From the NCBI RefSeq assembly GCF_018403225.1, contig NZ_BOSG01000003.1:558001-622000 (forward strand): a DNA stretch of 64,000 bases, written 5' to 3'. The stretch's first letter is position 1. Each line of letters opens with the position of its first letter. The notes below the pieces were generated by a model. That model saw nothing but the letters and a program-made list of their open reading frames with translations. It did not search any database and was not told the DNA's origin. Below are positions 7,836 to 15,709 of the stretch, piece by piece. This DNA is from Paenibacillus sp. J23TS9 (GTDB lineage: Bacteria; Bacillota; Bacilli; Paenibacillales; Paenibacillaceae). A program made the position numbers and the translations under genes.

Positions 7836-8405
7836 TTATCTTGTTATCTGTTCAATTGTTTTTCCATTTTGAGAACAGGCTGTAATAGTAGAACCAGTAA
7901 GTTTTACTCCTTCTGTTATTAAGAACCAAAACCTTTCACCGTTTTTATCGTCAATGATTTTTGCTGAATATTGCTTACCATCATTAGTCTTAATAAGAAC
8001 GTCTACGATTTCGGCGTCTAATATTTTTCCATAGAGAATGTCTGTGTAATTTGAAAAGTCCCTTTTTAAATCACTAAAAGACCACCCTATTTTATATTCC
8101 TTTGGGGATGCCGAAGTTGAGCCACTCTTAAAGTGCCAACCAAAAAGGTCTTTCATTAATATCGCAATCCCAAAATAATCTTCGGGTGCTGTTCCCCATT
8201 CATAAAACGCAATAGCTTTCTTATTCTCTAATGCTTCAATATGGACAATTTTTGTCATCGGCTGGTTTAAAGATAATACAGCTTTTTCAATTTCCTTGGC
8301 ATTGTCTTTTAGTCCAATACCCCAAAAATATAAAACGATTAATAAAATTGCTATGGAACAGAATGCAATTCTTTTTAAATTTTTCGACAAAAAACCAACT
8401 CCCAC
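7836..8405 (-). CDS. membrane-anchored hypothetical protein
   Basis: The 189-residue product has one N-terminal membrane helix (about residues 13-30) and an external domain without a recognised motif. The GTG at 8405 lacks a ribosome binding site. The in-frame TTG at 8390, preceded by GTGGGAG at 8 bases, is a likelier start and shortens the product to 184 residues. It is followed at its 3' end by the dispersed repeat unit 7739-7827. Function unknown. Confidence 0.55.
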   Translation of the reverse strand: MGVGFLSKNLKRIAFCSIAILLIVLYFWGIGLKDNAKEIEKAVLSLNQPMTKIVHIEALENKKAIAFYEWGTAPEDYFGIAILMKDLFGWHFKSGSTSASPKEYKIGWSFSDLKRDFSNYTDILYGKILDAEIVDVLIKTNDGKQYSAKIIDDKNGERFWFLITEGVKLTGSTITACSQNGKTIEQITR

Positions 8406-8449
8406 CTAAAAACTTACAAAGACGTTGTTTCGAGCTTATGGATTATGAC

Positions 8450-8745
8450 CCCCTCCCTAATAATACATTTCTATATCTTGGAAAGGAACCATGCCACTTC
8501 CGCATAAAGGGCATTTTAACAGCCCGGTCAATGAATAATTTCGAGTAATGGCTTTTGTTGGTGATCGTGTAGCGATGCTTCATAAGCTCTTGTACTTCGT
8601 TCCATAGCTCCATGCTGATAATTGGCTCGTGCGAGCCTTGCACAACCTGTTTTGAATGGTCACTGGACACTCCGTTAAACTTCTCGTGTGCAATGAACCG
8701 AATCTTTCCGATGTAATTAACGTTGGCTAGGATGCCACGAACGCT
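8450..8745 (-). pseudogene. ccr1-like serine recombinase fragment, inverted part
   Basis: The minus strand reads SVRGILANVNYIGKIRF and continues through GSHEPIISMELWNEV, matching the recombinase domain of the intact protein encoded at 29010-30653 (SVRGILTNVNYIGKITY...GEHEPIVPIELWERV). After a frameshift, the zinc-ribbon start TGLLKCPLCGSGMVPF follows near 8510. Because the catalytic-domain fragment next to it (8762-8862) is on the plus strand, this part of the gene has been inverted. Confidence 0.7.
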
Positions 8746-8761
8746 TGATGAACTTGAAATT

Positions 8762-8862
8762 GGCTTTCGATCCATCACTGAGAACTTCGAGAATAGTACA
8801 CCTATCGGCAAATTCGCCCTTCAATTTAAGGCAGCAGTAACCGAATTAGAGCTTGAAAGTGG
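8762..8862 (+). pseudogene. ccr1-like serine recombinase fragment, catalytic-domain part
   Basis: The plus strand encodes FRSITENFENSTPIGKFALQ and a following AAVTELELE, corresponding to the end of a serine recombinase catalytic domain (compare LRSLTEEFQTDTPMGKFALQ in the intact 29010 gene). It lies just upstream of the second broken recombinase, in the same order as the intact pair near rlmH. No start or complete domain remains. Confidence 0.7.
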
Positions 8863-8876
8863 GAAGGAAAATTATC

Positions 8877-9579
8877 ATGACCAACAAGCCCGTTAAAGTG
8901 GCCATTTACGCGCGTGTGAGCACCGAAGACCAAGCCGAGCAAGGCTATAGCATCGATGCCCAACTCGACACCTTGCGTAAATACTGCGGATTATATAAGA
9001 AAGAGGTCTATAAAGAGTACGTGGATGCGGGGATAAGCGGCAAAAGCATCGTCGGCAGATACGAACTGCAACAGCTTCTGAAGGAGGCGGAAGAAAGGAA
9101 ATTCGACGAGGTTATCGTCTGGAAGTTTAACCGCATGGCTCGAAAAAACATTGATTTTACTTAACATCGTAGAACGATTAGTAACGTACAACATTACCTT
9201 CCGTTCCTTCTCAGAAAACTTCGACACAAGCACATCTATGGGTAAGTTCGCCCTTCAAATGATGGGCGCGGTCGGTCTTGAACGAAACACGATTGTCGAT
9301 AACGTAAAAATGGGAATGAAACAAAGAGCAAAGAAGGGGGAACATAACGGTAAACTGCCGCTGGTTATCGCCACATCACCGTTCGAACAGCGAAAAACGT
9401 TACTACACTTGTTCATCAAGCGAATTACGATGAATACAAGCAAGAAGATCGAGACTATTGAACTGAGCTTCGATGAAAACGTGGATTCCTACTTCTCGGC
9501 TCCCGTCGCAGTAGCGGCGGGAGATTCATTCCAGCGAAAACAAGAAAGGAAGTGGGAGAAAATCGAAATCGCCATCTGA
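8877..9579 (+). pseudogene. ccr2-like large serine recombinase, frameshifted and internally deleted
   Basis: From the ATG at 8877 the product closely follows the N-terminus of the intact recombinase at 30565-32214 (VAIYARVSTEDQAE with the catalytic Ser, GYSIDAQLDTLR, WKFNRMARKNID). A one-base insertion near 9160 shifts the frame; the catalytic domain then continues (FALQMMGAVG, RNTIVDNVKMG). After GEHNGKLPL the sequence jumps to the C-terminal end (PFEQRKTLLHLFIKRI), so about 300 residues, including the recombinase domain and zinc ribbon, are deleted. It cannot make an active enzyme. Site B follows about 280 bases downstream. Confidence 0.85.
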
Positions 9580-9857
9580 CATCATGAAAACACTCTCATA
9601 ACTACTGCTCACCTTAGCGATCCTTTTTACGGACCCGAGAGGCTTAAAGGAGCGTCAGCGACTGGGTCGATCAGTAATATTCATGAATCCCGGAGTACCA
9701 CTCGCTCAAATTATCATATCACATTATGGAAAATGGTGGACAAAATTGTCTTTTTTACTCCTACGAAAAACCACTAGAACCCAAGGTCTTAGAGGCTCGA
9801 AATCACACTATCCCACAGGTACGACAACATTCTCACAAGTTCCCCACAACAAAATTT

Positions 9858-9906
9858 TTCGCCGTCACTTATGATACGGTTCACCGTAACATCTATAGAG
9901 CGAAAT
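9858..9906 (+). repeat. attachment-like site B
   Basis: Arms TTTCGC (9858-9863) and GCGAAA (9901-9906) enclose GATACGG-TTCA-CCGTAAC, an almost symmetrical core. It is closest to site D and carries one extra base in the left spacer. It follows the broken ccr2-like gene just as site E follows the intact one. The 270 bases between the pseudogene and the site hold no recognisable gene. Confidence 0.75.
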
Positions 9907-9978
9907 TTAAAGAGCGCCGAAACGATACTCTAACTTAAGCAAGCAATATAGAGTTATGTTATTTTCTAGCAGCACAAA

Positions 9979-10016
9979 GAAGCCTATCCAAGATCTAATT
10001 ATCTTGAATAGGCTTC
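9979..10016. terminator. hairpin
   Basis: Stem GAAGCCTAT/ATAGGCTTC with an additional inner stem (CCAAGAT/ATCTTGA with a mismatch). It lies between site B and the Abi-like gene and may act as a bidirectional terminator. Confidence 0.5.
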
Positions 10017-10045
10017 AATATCTCCATGCTAAATCGAATACTAAA

Positions 10046-10090
10046 AAATCCTTTAAACAATTACACGAGTAATAATTGTTTAAAGGATTT
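10046..10090 (-). terminator. strong hairpin terminator of the Abi-like gene
   Basis: Eighteen-base perfect inverted repeat (10046-10063 with 10073-10090; arms begin AAATCCTTTAAACAATTA). On the minus strand it is followed by a T-run, as expected for a rho-independent terminator of the gene ending at 10205. Confidence 0.7.
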
Positions 10091-10204
10091 TATTCCTCTA
10101 ATCTAGAAATAGCTGTTACCCTATTTTCCAGACGACCTTTCGGAAGGGTCTTTCATCTAAATAGGATCTTATCACTACAAACTAATTAAGTCAATAAAAA
10201 CATC

Positions 10205-11380
10205 TTAAGTATTCACTTTATAATTTCTAACCAATTTGAATAGGATATTTAGTATTTCTCCAAACTCCTGATGTTCTTCATAGTAATTTTTCTTCAATCT
10301 ACATCTTTTAATAAGATCCACTAATTCTTTCTTACGTTGAATTCTTGAAATCTTACCTTTAACATAATAATCATGCAAGTATATTAACGCACTAATATCA
10401 TGTACTTTAAGGTTTCTAAGACGGATATTAGTGATTGAATTACTCAACTTAGAGTTTTGAGTTAAGTAATTTCGAACTTGCAATTTAATACGCTTTTCAT
10501 CTGCTATTAAAAATTGATTAGGTCCTACAATATTAAAAATAATAGGCCTACTATGAGCAGAAGAATCTCTTATATTTTTTGAATCAAATAATAGGCTATT
10601 CGCCAGTCTTAATTCTTTATACTTATATTTCTTTTTATGAACATAAAATTTAATAAAGAAGCATAATTGACCAAAAGACATTAATTCGATTAACACCCAA
10701 ATAGACGGCTTATTTTTTCTTTTGACAATTAAATCGTAGCTATAATCTCTTTGGGACTTATATGCCTCCAATAACTTTTTATCCAGAGTTTCATACTTTT
10801 TGATTTTATTTTCAATTTCTTCTAGTGATAGATCTCTTTTGATAAGTTTTTCTCTATAACTTTCTAACTCATATGCTTTATACTCATCAATGATTTTAAA
10901 ACCATCTTCGTCGCTGTCAGTTATTAAGCGAATAATTAATGACTTTATATTATGTTCAATATCTAAAGACAACTTTAAGAATAAATACCTAAAGTGCATG
11001 TCAATTGTAGCTAAGTCATTCAAAACTGAAAAATCAACATTTGTATATTTGTTATCATTATCTTTACTAAAATTTTTTCTGAAAGCAGTAACTTTATAAT
11101 AGTAAGTTCGCTCCGTTAGTATTTCTTTAGCTAAAGATTCATTATAGTGATTGAAAGTAATACCTTTAAATTTTAAGTACTCAATTTGCTCATCTACTGA
11201 TAGCTTTTCTTTTAATTTTGCCTTTTCCAACAAATTAATAACAGGTGCCTTGCTAATAATCGGAGGCTCTTCTATTGTAGCTGCAACCTCATTTTTATTC
11301 TCTATTCCATTATGTGTGCTTAAAGATTGTTTGAATTTTAATAAATCCTCTTTGGATGCTCTTTTCAATAATATGTTCAC
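10205..11380 (-). CDS. Abi_2 family (AbiD/AbiF-like) abortive infection protein
   Basis: The 391-residue protein has the Abi_2 hallmarks: LSVDEQIEYLKFKGITF near residues 60-76, LTERTYYYKVTAFR (88-101), and a C-terminal HEPN-type motif IRDSSAH with Arg271 and His276, the R-x4-H pattern of HEPN ribonucleases. Abi_2 proteins abort phage infection, probably by RNA cleavage. The N-terminal 50 residues are poorly conserved. The start is a GTG at 11380 with a weak site; a nearby TTG is possible. It is the only gene between sites B and C, is very AT-rich, and has its own terminator. No separate antitoxin is visible. Confidence 0.8.
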   Translation of the reverse strand: MNILLKRASKEDLLKFKQSLSTHNGIENKNEVAATIEEPPIISKAPVINLLEKAKLKEKLSVDEQIEYLKFKGITFNHYNESLAKEILTERTYYYKVTAFRKNFSKDNDNKYTNVDFSVLNDLATIDMHFRYLFLKLSLDIEHNIKSLIIRLITDSDEDGFKIIDEYKAYELESYREKLIKRDLSLEEIENKIKKYETLDKKLLEAYKSQRDYSYDLIVKRKNKPSIWVLIELMSFGQLCFFIKFYVHKKKYKYKELRLANSLLFDSKNIRDSSAHSRPIIFNIVGPNQFLIADEKRIKLQVRNYLTQNSKLSNSITNIRLRNLKVHDISALIYLHDYYVKGKISRIQRKKELVDLIKRCRLKKNYYEEHQEFGEILNILFKLVRNYKVNT

Positions 11381-11458
11381 CTACCCATTGGATAACATTA
11401 TAGTAATTATAACATGTATCACATAATGCTATCGATGGTTTAACTAGTTCTTTGTTGC

Positions 11459-11483
11459 AAAGCCTGCTTAACAAACAGGCTTT
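11459..11483. terminator. hairpin next to site C
   Basis: Stem AAAGCCTG/CAGGCTTT with a nine-base loop, 17 bases before site C. It could insulate neighbouring units from read-through. Confidence 0.45.
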
Positions 11484-11499
11484 ATTGCTATTACAAAAA

Positions 11500-11548
11500 T
11501 TTCGCCCTACTTGTGGTACTGTTCAGCTTAACGGGGGCATCGGCGAAA
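11500..11548 (+). repeat. attachment-like site C
   Basis: Arms TTTCGCC (11500-11506) and GGCGAAA (11542-11548) at 49-bp span, with the core CCTACTTGTGGTACTGTTC. The right half (CAGCTTAACGGGGGCATCGG and on to GAGCTGCCGC) matches site A rather than B or D. A small non-conserved frame runs through it. The flanking 11381-11691 interval has no gene. Confidence 0.75.
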
Positions 11549-11625
11549 ATTGCGAAAAGAGCTGCCGCGGTGCGTATTGCCCAACCTTCCAAAGGGGCAC
11601 TATCAAACCTATAGTGATGCACGAA

Positions 11626-11649
11626 AGCCACCGAAGAAAATCGGTGGCT
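11626..11649 (-). terminator. terminator-like hairpin after the 11692-12832 gene pair
   Basis: Perfect nine-base stem AGCCACCGA/TCGGTGGCT with a six-base loop, 40 bases beyond the stop of the minus-strand gene at 11692. Only a short T-tract follows. Confidence 0.5.
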
Positions 11650-11691
11650 CGAACGAACTTGGTCATTAAGGATGTTCTTGTCTTTGAACAG

Positions 11692-12006
11692 CTATTTAAT
11701 ACCTAACTCTTGTCTCAACTCTTCCAGTATTCTGAGCGCTTCCAGTCGTTTATGTGGTTCCATCATATTGTCTTTTACCCTGAGATTAAGTTGAGAATGA
11801 ATGATGTCTAAATAACTTCTTGGTGTATAGGAATCGGCCAGGGTAAAAAAATTATCGTAGTAACCAGTAATTAATTTGGACAATTGATCAACCTTTACAC
11901 GTTGATCATCCGCAAGCTCCGTTCGGCCTTCTTCGTATTGGGAAGGGGATATGACGTATGTATCCTCGATTTTATTTATCTTTGGTTTCGAATCTCGTTG
12001 AGCCAT
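11692..12006 (-). CDS. small soluble protein paired with a membrane protein
   Basis: The 104-residue product is charged and predicted helical, without cysteines or membrane segments. Its ATG at 12006 is preceded by a strong GGGGGAG site, and the gene begins 13 bases after the stop of the membrane-protein gene at 12020, so the two are surely co-transcribed. I recognise no domain. Its position in a unit with Thoeris and SEFIR genes makes an anti-phage role for the pair plausible, but the sequence itself shows no effector motif. Confidence 0.6.
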   Translation of the reverse strand: MAQRDSKPKINKIEDTYVISPSQYEEGRTELADDQRVKVDQLSKLITGYYDNFFTLADSYTPRSYLDIIHSQLNLRVKDNMMEPHKRLEALRILEELRQELGIK

Positions 12007-12019
12007 CGGAACTCCCCCT

Positions 12020-12832
12020 TCAATTTGTCGCAGCAGGTAGCAGTTGAATTAACCGATTTAGCTCACCACTTATAAAAAGCATGATGATTAGTACAAAGAC
12101 TACGTCTGTTTTAATCAATGAGTTTATTGACTGAATTCTTTTGTTTGCAATGATCTTAAAGATTAGAAAGAAGTAAAACAACTGGTAGCATATCATCATG
12201 ACCAGCCCGACGATTTGAAATGTTAAAAAGAGTGCCGCTGATCGATTGTCCTTATGTAATTGCCATAATGTCTTGGGAGCATCCTTAACTTCAATACTTG
12301 TAAATTTGTTTACTGCAATATCCAATTTATCAGGTGAATAAATCGGATGGTTGATTAAAATAACCATCCCAAAGACAAACAGCCAAAAAATCAGCAAATA
12401 ATATTTATATCCATTGGAGATCGATTCCTTGAAATAAGCAACAAGACACGCAGTTAGTAAGCCCACAATCATTACTCCAGTGGAAATCTCAATAATCATC
12501 GATTTATATTTGATGTAAAAAAATATCGCTACCCCAAACACAGCGAGCGCACCGAAGCCTAATGCTATAGCCTTCCCCATTTCATCATTCTCGCTATTTG
12601 CGGCCGAAGTAACGGACGTAGGGTGCTTCGTAGTGTGATGATGATGCTCGTGGTGTTCGTGATGCTCGTATGTGGTTTTACGTTTATCAATATTTTTTGT
12701 TGTATTAAAGCTGTTGGTGATATTGCTGTTGTGACTATTTTTGTGTATTGTTTTTGTCTTATTAACAGTCACAAACAATCCGACACAAGTAATAATAATT
12801 CCGATAATACTTAGCCACGTGCTTAAATCCAT
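12020..12832 (-). CDS. multi-pass membrane protein with a His-rich linker
   Basis: The 270-residue product has an N-terminal helix (about residues 6-22), then a polar linker (about residues 25-85) with a very His-rich cluster (EHHEHHEHHHHTTKH, residues about 57-71), then about five further membrane helices to the C-terminus. The His cluster could bind metal or respond to pH, but this is only a suggestion. GGAGG precedes the ATG at 12832. It is followed directly by the small gene 11692-12006. No known family recognised; it is a candidate membrane effector of a two-gene defence system. Confidence 0.6.
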   Translation of the reverse strand: MDLSTWLSIIGIIITCVGLFVTVNKTKTIHKNSHNSNITNSFNTTKNIDKRKTTYEHHEHHEHHHHTTKHPTSVTSAANSENDEMGKAIALGFGALAVFGVAIFFYIKYKSMIIEISTGVMIVGLLTACLVAYFKESISNGYKYYLLIFWLFVFGMVILINHPIYSPDKLDIAVNKFTSIEVKDAPKTLWQLHKDNRSAALFLTFQIVGLVMMICYQLFYFFLIFKIIANKRIQSINSLIKTDVVFVLIIMLFISGELNRLIQLLPAATN

Positions 12833-13317
12833 AATGTGCCTCCACTTTCATTTTTATTTTCTGTGTTGGGCTATAGGATGCTAAAGATCAGAATCCACTT
12901 CGCAGTTGTTGCCCATTCCAACAAGAATTTGTATCTTAATTGTTTGTTTCTATAGGAACTTTTCGACAAATAATGATAAATTCCTCCAATTGGAAATAAC
13001 GAAGGGCCGCGAGAGTATTGTAGCCCAATCAACTTATCACATAGTTAACTTCGCTAGTCTCTGGCCCTACATAATTCGGGGTTTTTATGGCCCCGGCAAT
13101 CGGCTATTTATGATCTGCAAAAACTCAAGATACTTTCTCAGGTGGGAATAAAAATCATCAAAACTCCCAAGTTTCGATGTTTAAACGCATGGATAACATT
13201 CGTTTCTGTTGAATTTCTTAAAGAATGCCAATGTCGTTGTTGCAGGAGAAAGCGTTATTCATATCGAAAATGGTGAGTGGTGTGTTTAGAAAACCATCCA
13301 TTAGAGGAGTAACCACA
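12833..13317. other. non-coding interval
   Basis: Apart from a short poorly supported frame (12906-13151), nothing coding is seen. It should contain the minus-strand promoter for 12832 and the plus-strand promoter for 13318, but no clear -35/-10 pair stands out. Confidence 0.4.
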
Positions 13318-13617
13318 ATGTCCATAGAGAGGTTTACAATAGAGGAAGACAAACACCAATATATGGAGTGGAGGAACCGTAACCCAGAAGGATTTGTTCT
13401 CAATATTAACAATAGGAATCCAAAGTCGACAACAACTAAGAATATCATTCATTCGGCACGTACATGTCGAACATTGGAAACCCCACCGAGTCGTAACCGA
13501 AGCCGCCCCATTACGCCTAAACACCCAAAACTGTGCTCCACTGATTATTACGAACTGGTGGTTGAAATGAAGGCTAAGAATTTGCCTTACAAAGAATGTG
13601 GATTTTGCATGAAATAA
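13318..13617 (+). CDS. small conserved-looking hypothetical protein
   Basis: The start at 13318 is chosen because AGAGGAG lies 9 bases upstream; the frame itself is open from 13225. The 99-residue product begins MSIERFTIEEDKHQYMEW, contains W-x5-NPEGFVLNI and HSARTC blocks, and ends with a Cys pair (KECGFCMK). The NPEGFVLN...IHSARTC pattern reminds me of small modules attached to nucleases or EVE/HNH-type proteins, but I cannot name a family. It is a lone plus-strand gene between two minus-strand defence operons. Confidence 0.5.
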   Translation: MSIERFTIEEDKHQYMEWRNRNPEGFVLNINNRNPKSTTTKNIIHSARTCRTLETPPSRNRSRPITPKHPKLCSTDYYELVVEMKAKNLPYKECGFCMK

Positions 13618-13678
13618 GTAAACAGCATTTCTTCTTGGGTAGTTCATATTAGTTTAAGTAAAAGGGAATCTAAAATTA

Positions 13679-14770
13679 TTATAGCTGTTTCCAGGGCTTA
13701 TTCCTTTGAATAACTATCGCATCGAGATCATGCTCACCAATGTCACAAGCATGTCTAAAAAGTAATTCATGCTTCAATATTCCGTACTCAGTAAGTGGTT
13801 TAATTCTCCGGTTCTTTTCGTCAAGTACAGCAGGCATCAGAACATACTTTTGGTGCTTTTTATACCTTGCTTTAAACATATTAAACATTTTGAAACCATC
13901 TGTAGGATTAGCACGCTGCAATCTAGATATTGACATTATTAGGCTCTCATTTAATTCAAGCCCCTGTTCTTCCATTCTCTTTGCTACTCGGTCAATATTG
14001 GAACTAATGTGTATTGTATAACCGGATTCTTCACCCGGAATATCACCCTCGACAATCGATATTCTTATCTCATCATTTTTGTCTTCTTTACCATGCATTA
14101 AAATCCAGTTTTTAAATATTTTTTTAGCATAAAATCCTTTCGCATATGGAAGTAGTAAGCACGGAGGTTCCTCATCCCCTACATCCAAAAGAAAGGCAGC
14201 TCCTCTCCAAATTGCCTTATCCCAAGATTCTAAATCAATTGGCGAGGTAATAAATAGAGATTTTCTTTCTTTTACTGGTAATGGCCTTAATTTACCTAAC
14301 TTAGGCTTCTCTCTTTTATTTATTCCGCGTAAGCGCCAATACAGGCTGTCGTATTTGTCCGATCTTGATACTTCGTAATATGTAGTTCCTTGAAGAGGCA
14401 TTGGAATGAATGCAGTATCCGATCCGTTGAATACAATAGGGATAAATCTTTCGTTAATAGTATCATCATTATAAAGATGCTGATAAATAATATTGCTTTC
14501 CCACTTTACTCCTCTACCCACTCCTCTATCAGCCTTGCCCATTAATCTGTTCAAATACTCTTGGGTGCAGATTATAAGGACGTAGTCTGACTCACTAATT
14601 GAATTTTCCATCCATCTCGGCCATCCCTCGCTAGGTGACTCTTCATACTGGTCCAATACTGTATCTATACCTTCACTGCGTAACTTATTAGATAATTTCA
14701 GAACCTTATCTGAAAAATCGATGCTCTCTTGGCAGTAACTAATAAATACCTTCGGGTTGTTTTCAGCCAT
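13679..14770 (-). CDS. SEFIR-domain protein (probable NAD-targeting defence effector)
   Basis: Residues about 5-150 form a SEFIR domain, a relative of TIR: KVFISYCQES at the start, a VLDQYEESPSEGWPRWME block typical of SEFIR, DYVLIICTQEY, and Glu91 in GVKWESNII, where the catalytic acid is expected. Bacterial SEFIR proteins have been shown to deplete NAD and abort phage infection. The C-terminal 200 residues are not a repeat sensor that I recognise and may detect the trigger. GGAGG lies 9 bases before the ATG. The gene follows thsB-thsA on the same strand after an 88-base gap containing a hairpin. Confidence 0.8.
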   Translation of the reverse strand: MAENNPKVFISYCQESIDFSDKVLKLSNKLRSEGIDTVLDQYEESPSEGWPRWMENSISESDYVLIICTQEYLNRLMGKADRGVGRGVKWESNIIYQHLYNDDTINERFIPIVFNGSDTAFIPMPLQGTTYYEVSRSDKYDSLYWRLRGINKREKPKLGKLRPLPVKERKSLFITSPIDLESWDKAIWRGAAFLLDVGDEEPPCLLLPYAKGFYAKKIFKNWILMHGKEDKNDEIRISIVEGDIPGEESGYTIHISSNIDRVAKRMEEQGLELNESLIMSISRLQRANPTDGFKMFNMFKARYKKHQKYVLMPAVLDEKNRRIKPLTEYGILKHELLFRHACDIGEHDLDAIVIQRNKPWKQL

Positions 14771-14803
14771 ACTAAACCTCCATATAAGGTTTTCCCTTGC
14801 GTA

Positions 14804-14844
14804 ATATAAGCCTCCATTCCCAGTCCTGGAATAGAGGCTTATAT
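14804..14844 (-). terminator. hairpin between thsA and the SEFIR gene
   Basis: Perfect 11-base arms ATATAAGCCTC (14804-14814) and GAGGCTTATAT (14834-14844), extended by ATTCC/GGAAT, with a seven-base loop. It lies 15 bases after the thsA stop. No long T-run follows, so it may attenuate rather than abolish read-through into the SEFIR gene. Confidence 0.6.
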
Positions 14845-14858
14845 CATAATTATCTGCT

Positions 14859-15695
14859 CTAATTTCGCGATTGTAAGTCCTTCAGCTTGAGCAGGTTTAT
14901 CTTTTCTTTTTTTTTCTTCCAGACCACGATCTTCACCGTAGATGGATACTTGAATTTTATACGACTCACCTTAAATGTCCATATAATGAGTTCAAGCAAT
15001 TCTTGATCTGAAATATGCTCGTAACCTCTAAAGCGAGTGATTCCGGAGCCTAGAACGGGTATGGCAACTGTTCTCCCTGCATAAACCCTATCTATTTCAT
15101 TCCAGAAATTCAACAGGCAGCTTATGTAATCGTTCATTTCAAGATACGCTTGGTTACTTTTATCGAAGCGTGAGAACGCCGTCAGAAGATAATCGTCTAC
15201 TGTGCATATTGTTCCAAGTCTATATGCAACCTTCTTTCCGACAGGCCTTTCTACATTTTTGTAGGAGATCATCTCCGGCAGGTGGGTGTCCAAAGAGATA
15301 ATTCCGTCTAAATCAGCGACTTTTCCTTGATAGAATTTCTTAATATATATTCCATTGAGTGAATTGCTTGAAATGACTTTCTCGTCCACCAGCGTGTCGA
15401 AATATTCATTAAAAGCAACTACCTTTAGATTGGCTTCCTCAGAAAAAATATCACCAAACTTCACCTCAATCTCTGAGGTGTTAATCGTTAGTTTTATGCT
15501 TCGGCGCAGAGTAGCATGAATCCAGGTTCCGATGTAAACAAGAACCAGCAATGCCAGTACCCCTCCACCAATGGCGCCTTTCCATTTAGGATCTATTTCA
15601 ACAAAAAGAAAAACAATAGAAGTAAGAACGCTTATTACACTTAGAAATCCATAGAAAGTATGCAGTATCTTTTTACCAAAAAACGGGACTTTCAT
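14859..15695 (-). CDS. thsA: ThsA of type II Thoeris (two membrane helices plus macro domain)
   Basis: The 278-residue product has two N-terminal membrane helices (about residues 11-32 and 40-60) and a cytoplasmic macro-like domain (about 75-265). Its GDIF block (81-84) and phosphate-loop-like VLGSGITRFRGYE (214-226) match the ThsA-macro family (formerly DUF6430). In type II Thoeris this effector binds the histidine-ADP-ribose signal made by the TIR protein through its macro domain and then damages the membrane to abort infection. AAGGAG precedes the ATG, and the gene begins 14 bases after thsB ends. Confidence 0.85.
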   Translation of the reverse strand: MKVPFFGKKILHTFYGFLSVISVLTSIVFLFVEIDPKWKGAIGGGVLALLVLVYIGTWIHATLRRSIKLTINTSEIEVKFGDIFSEEANLKVVAFNEYFDTLVDEKVISSNSLNGIYIKKFYQGKVADLDGIISLDTHLPEMISYKNVERPVGKKVAYRLGTICTVDDYLLTAFSRFDKSNQAYLEMNDYISCLLNFWNEIDRVYAGRTVAIPVLGSGITRFRGYEHISDQELLELIIWTFKVSRIKFKYPSTVKIVVWKKKKEKINLLKLKDLQSRN

Positions 15696-15709
15696 TTACA
15701 TGTTCTCCT

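Noticed and set aside
13255..13647. 130-residue minus-strand frame opposite the 99-residue gene
   Set aside because: The plus frame has a good AGAGGAG site; the minus frame lacks one and has low-complexity composition.
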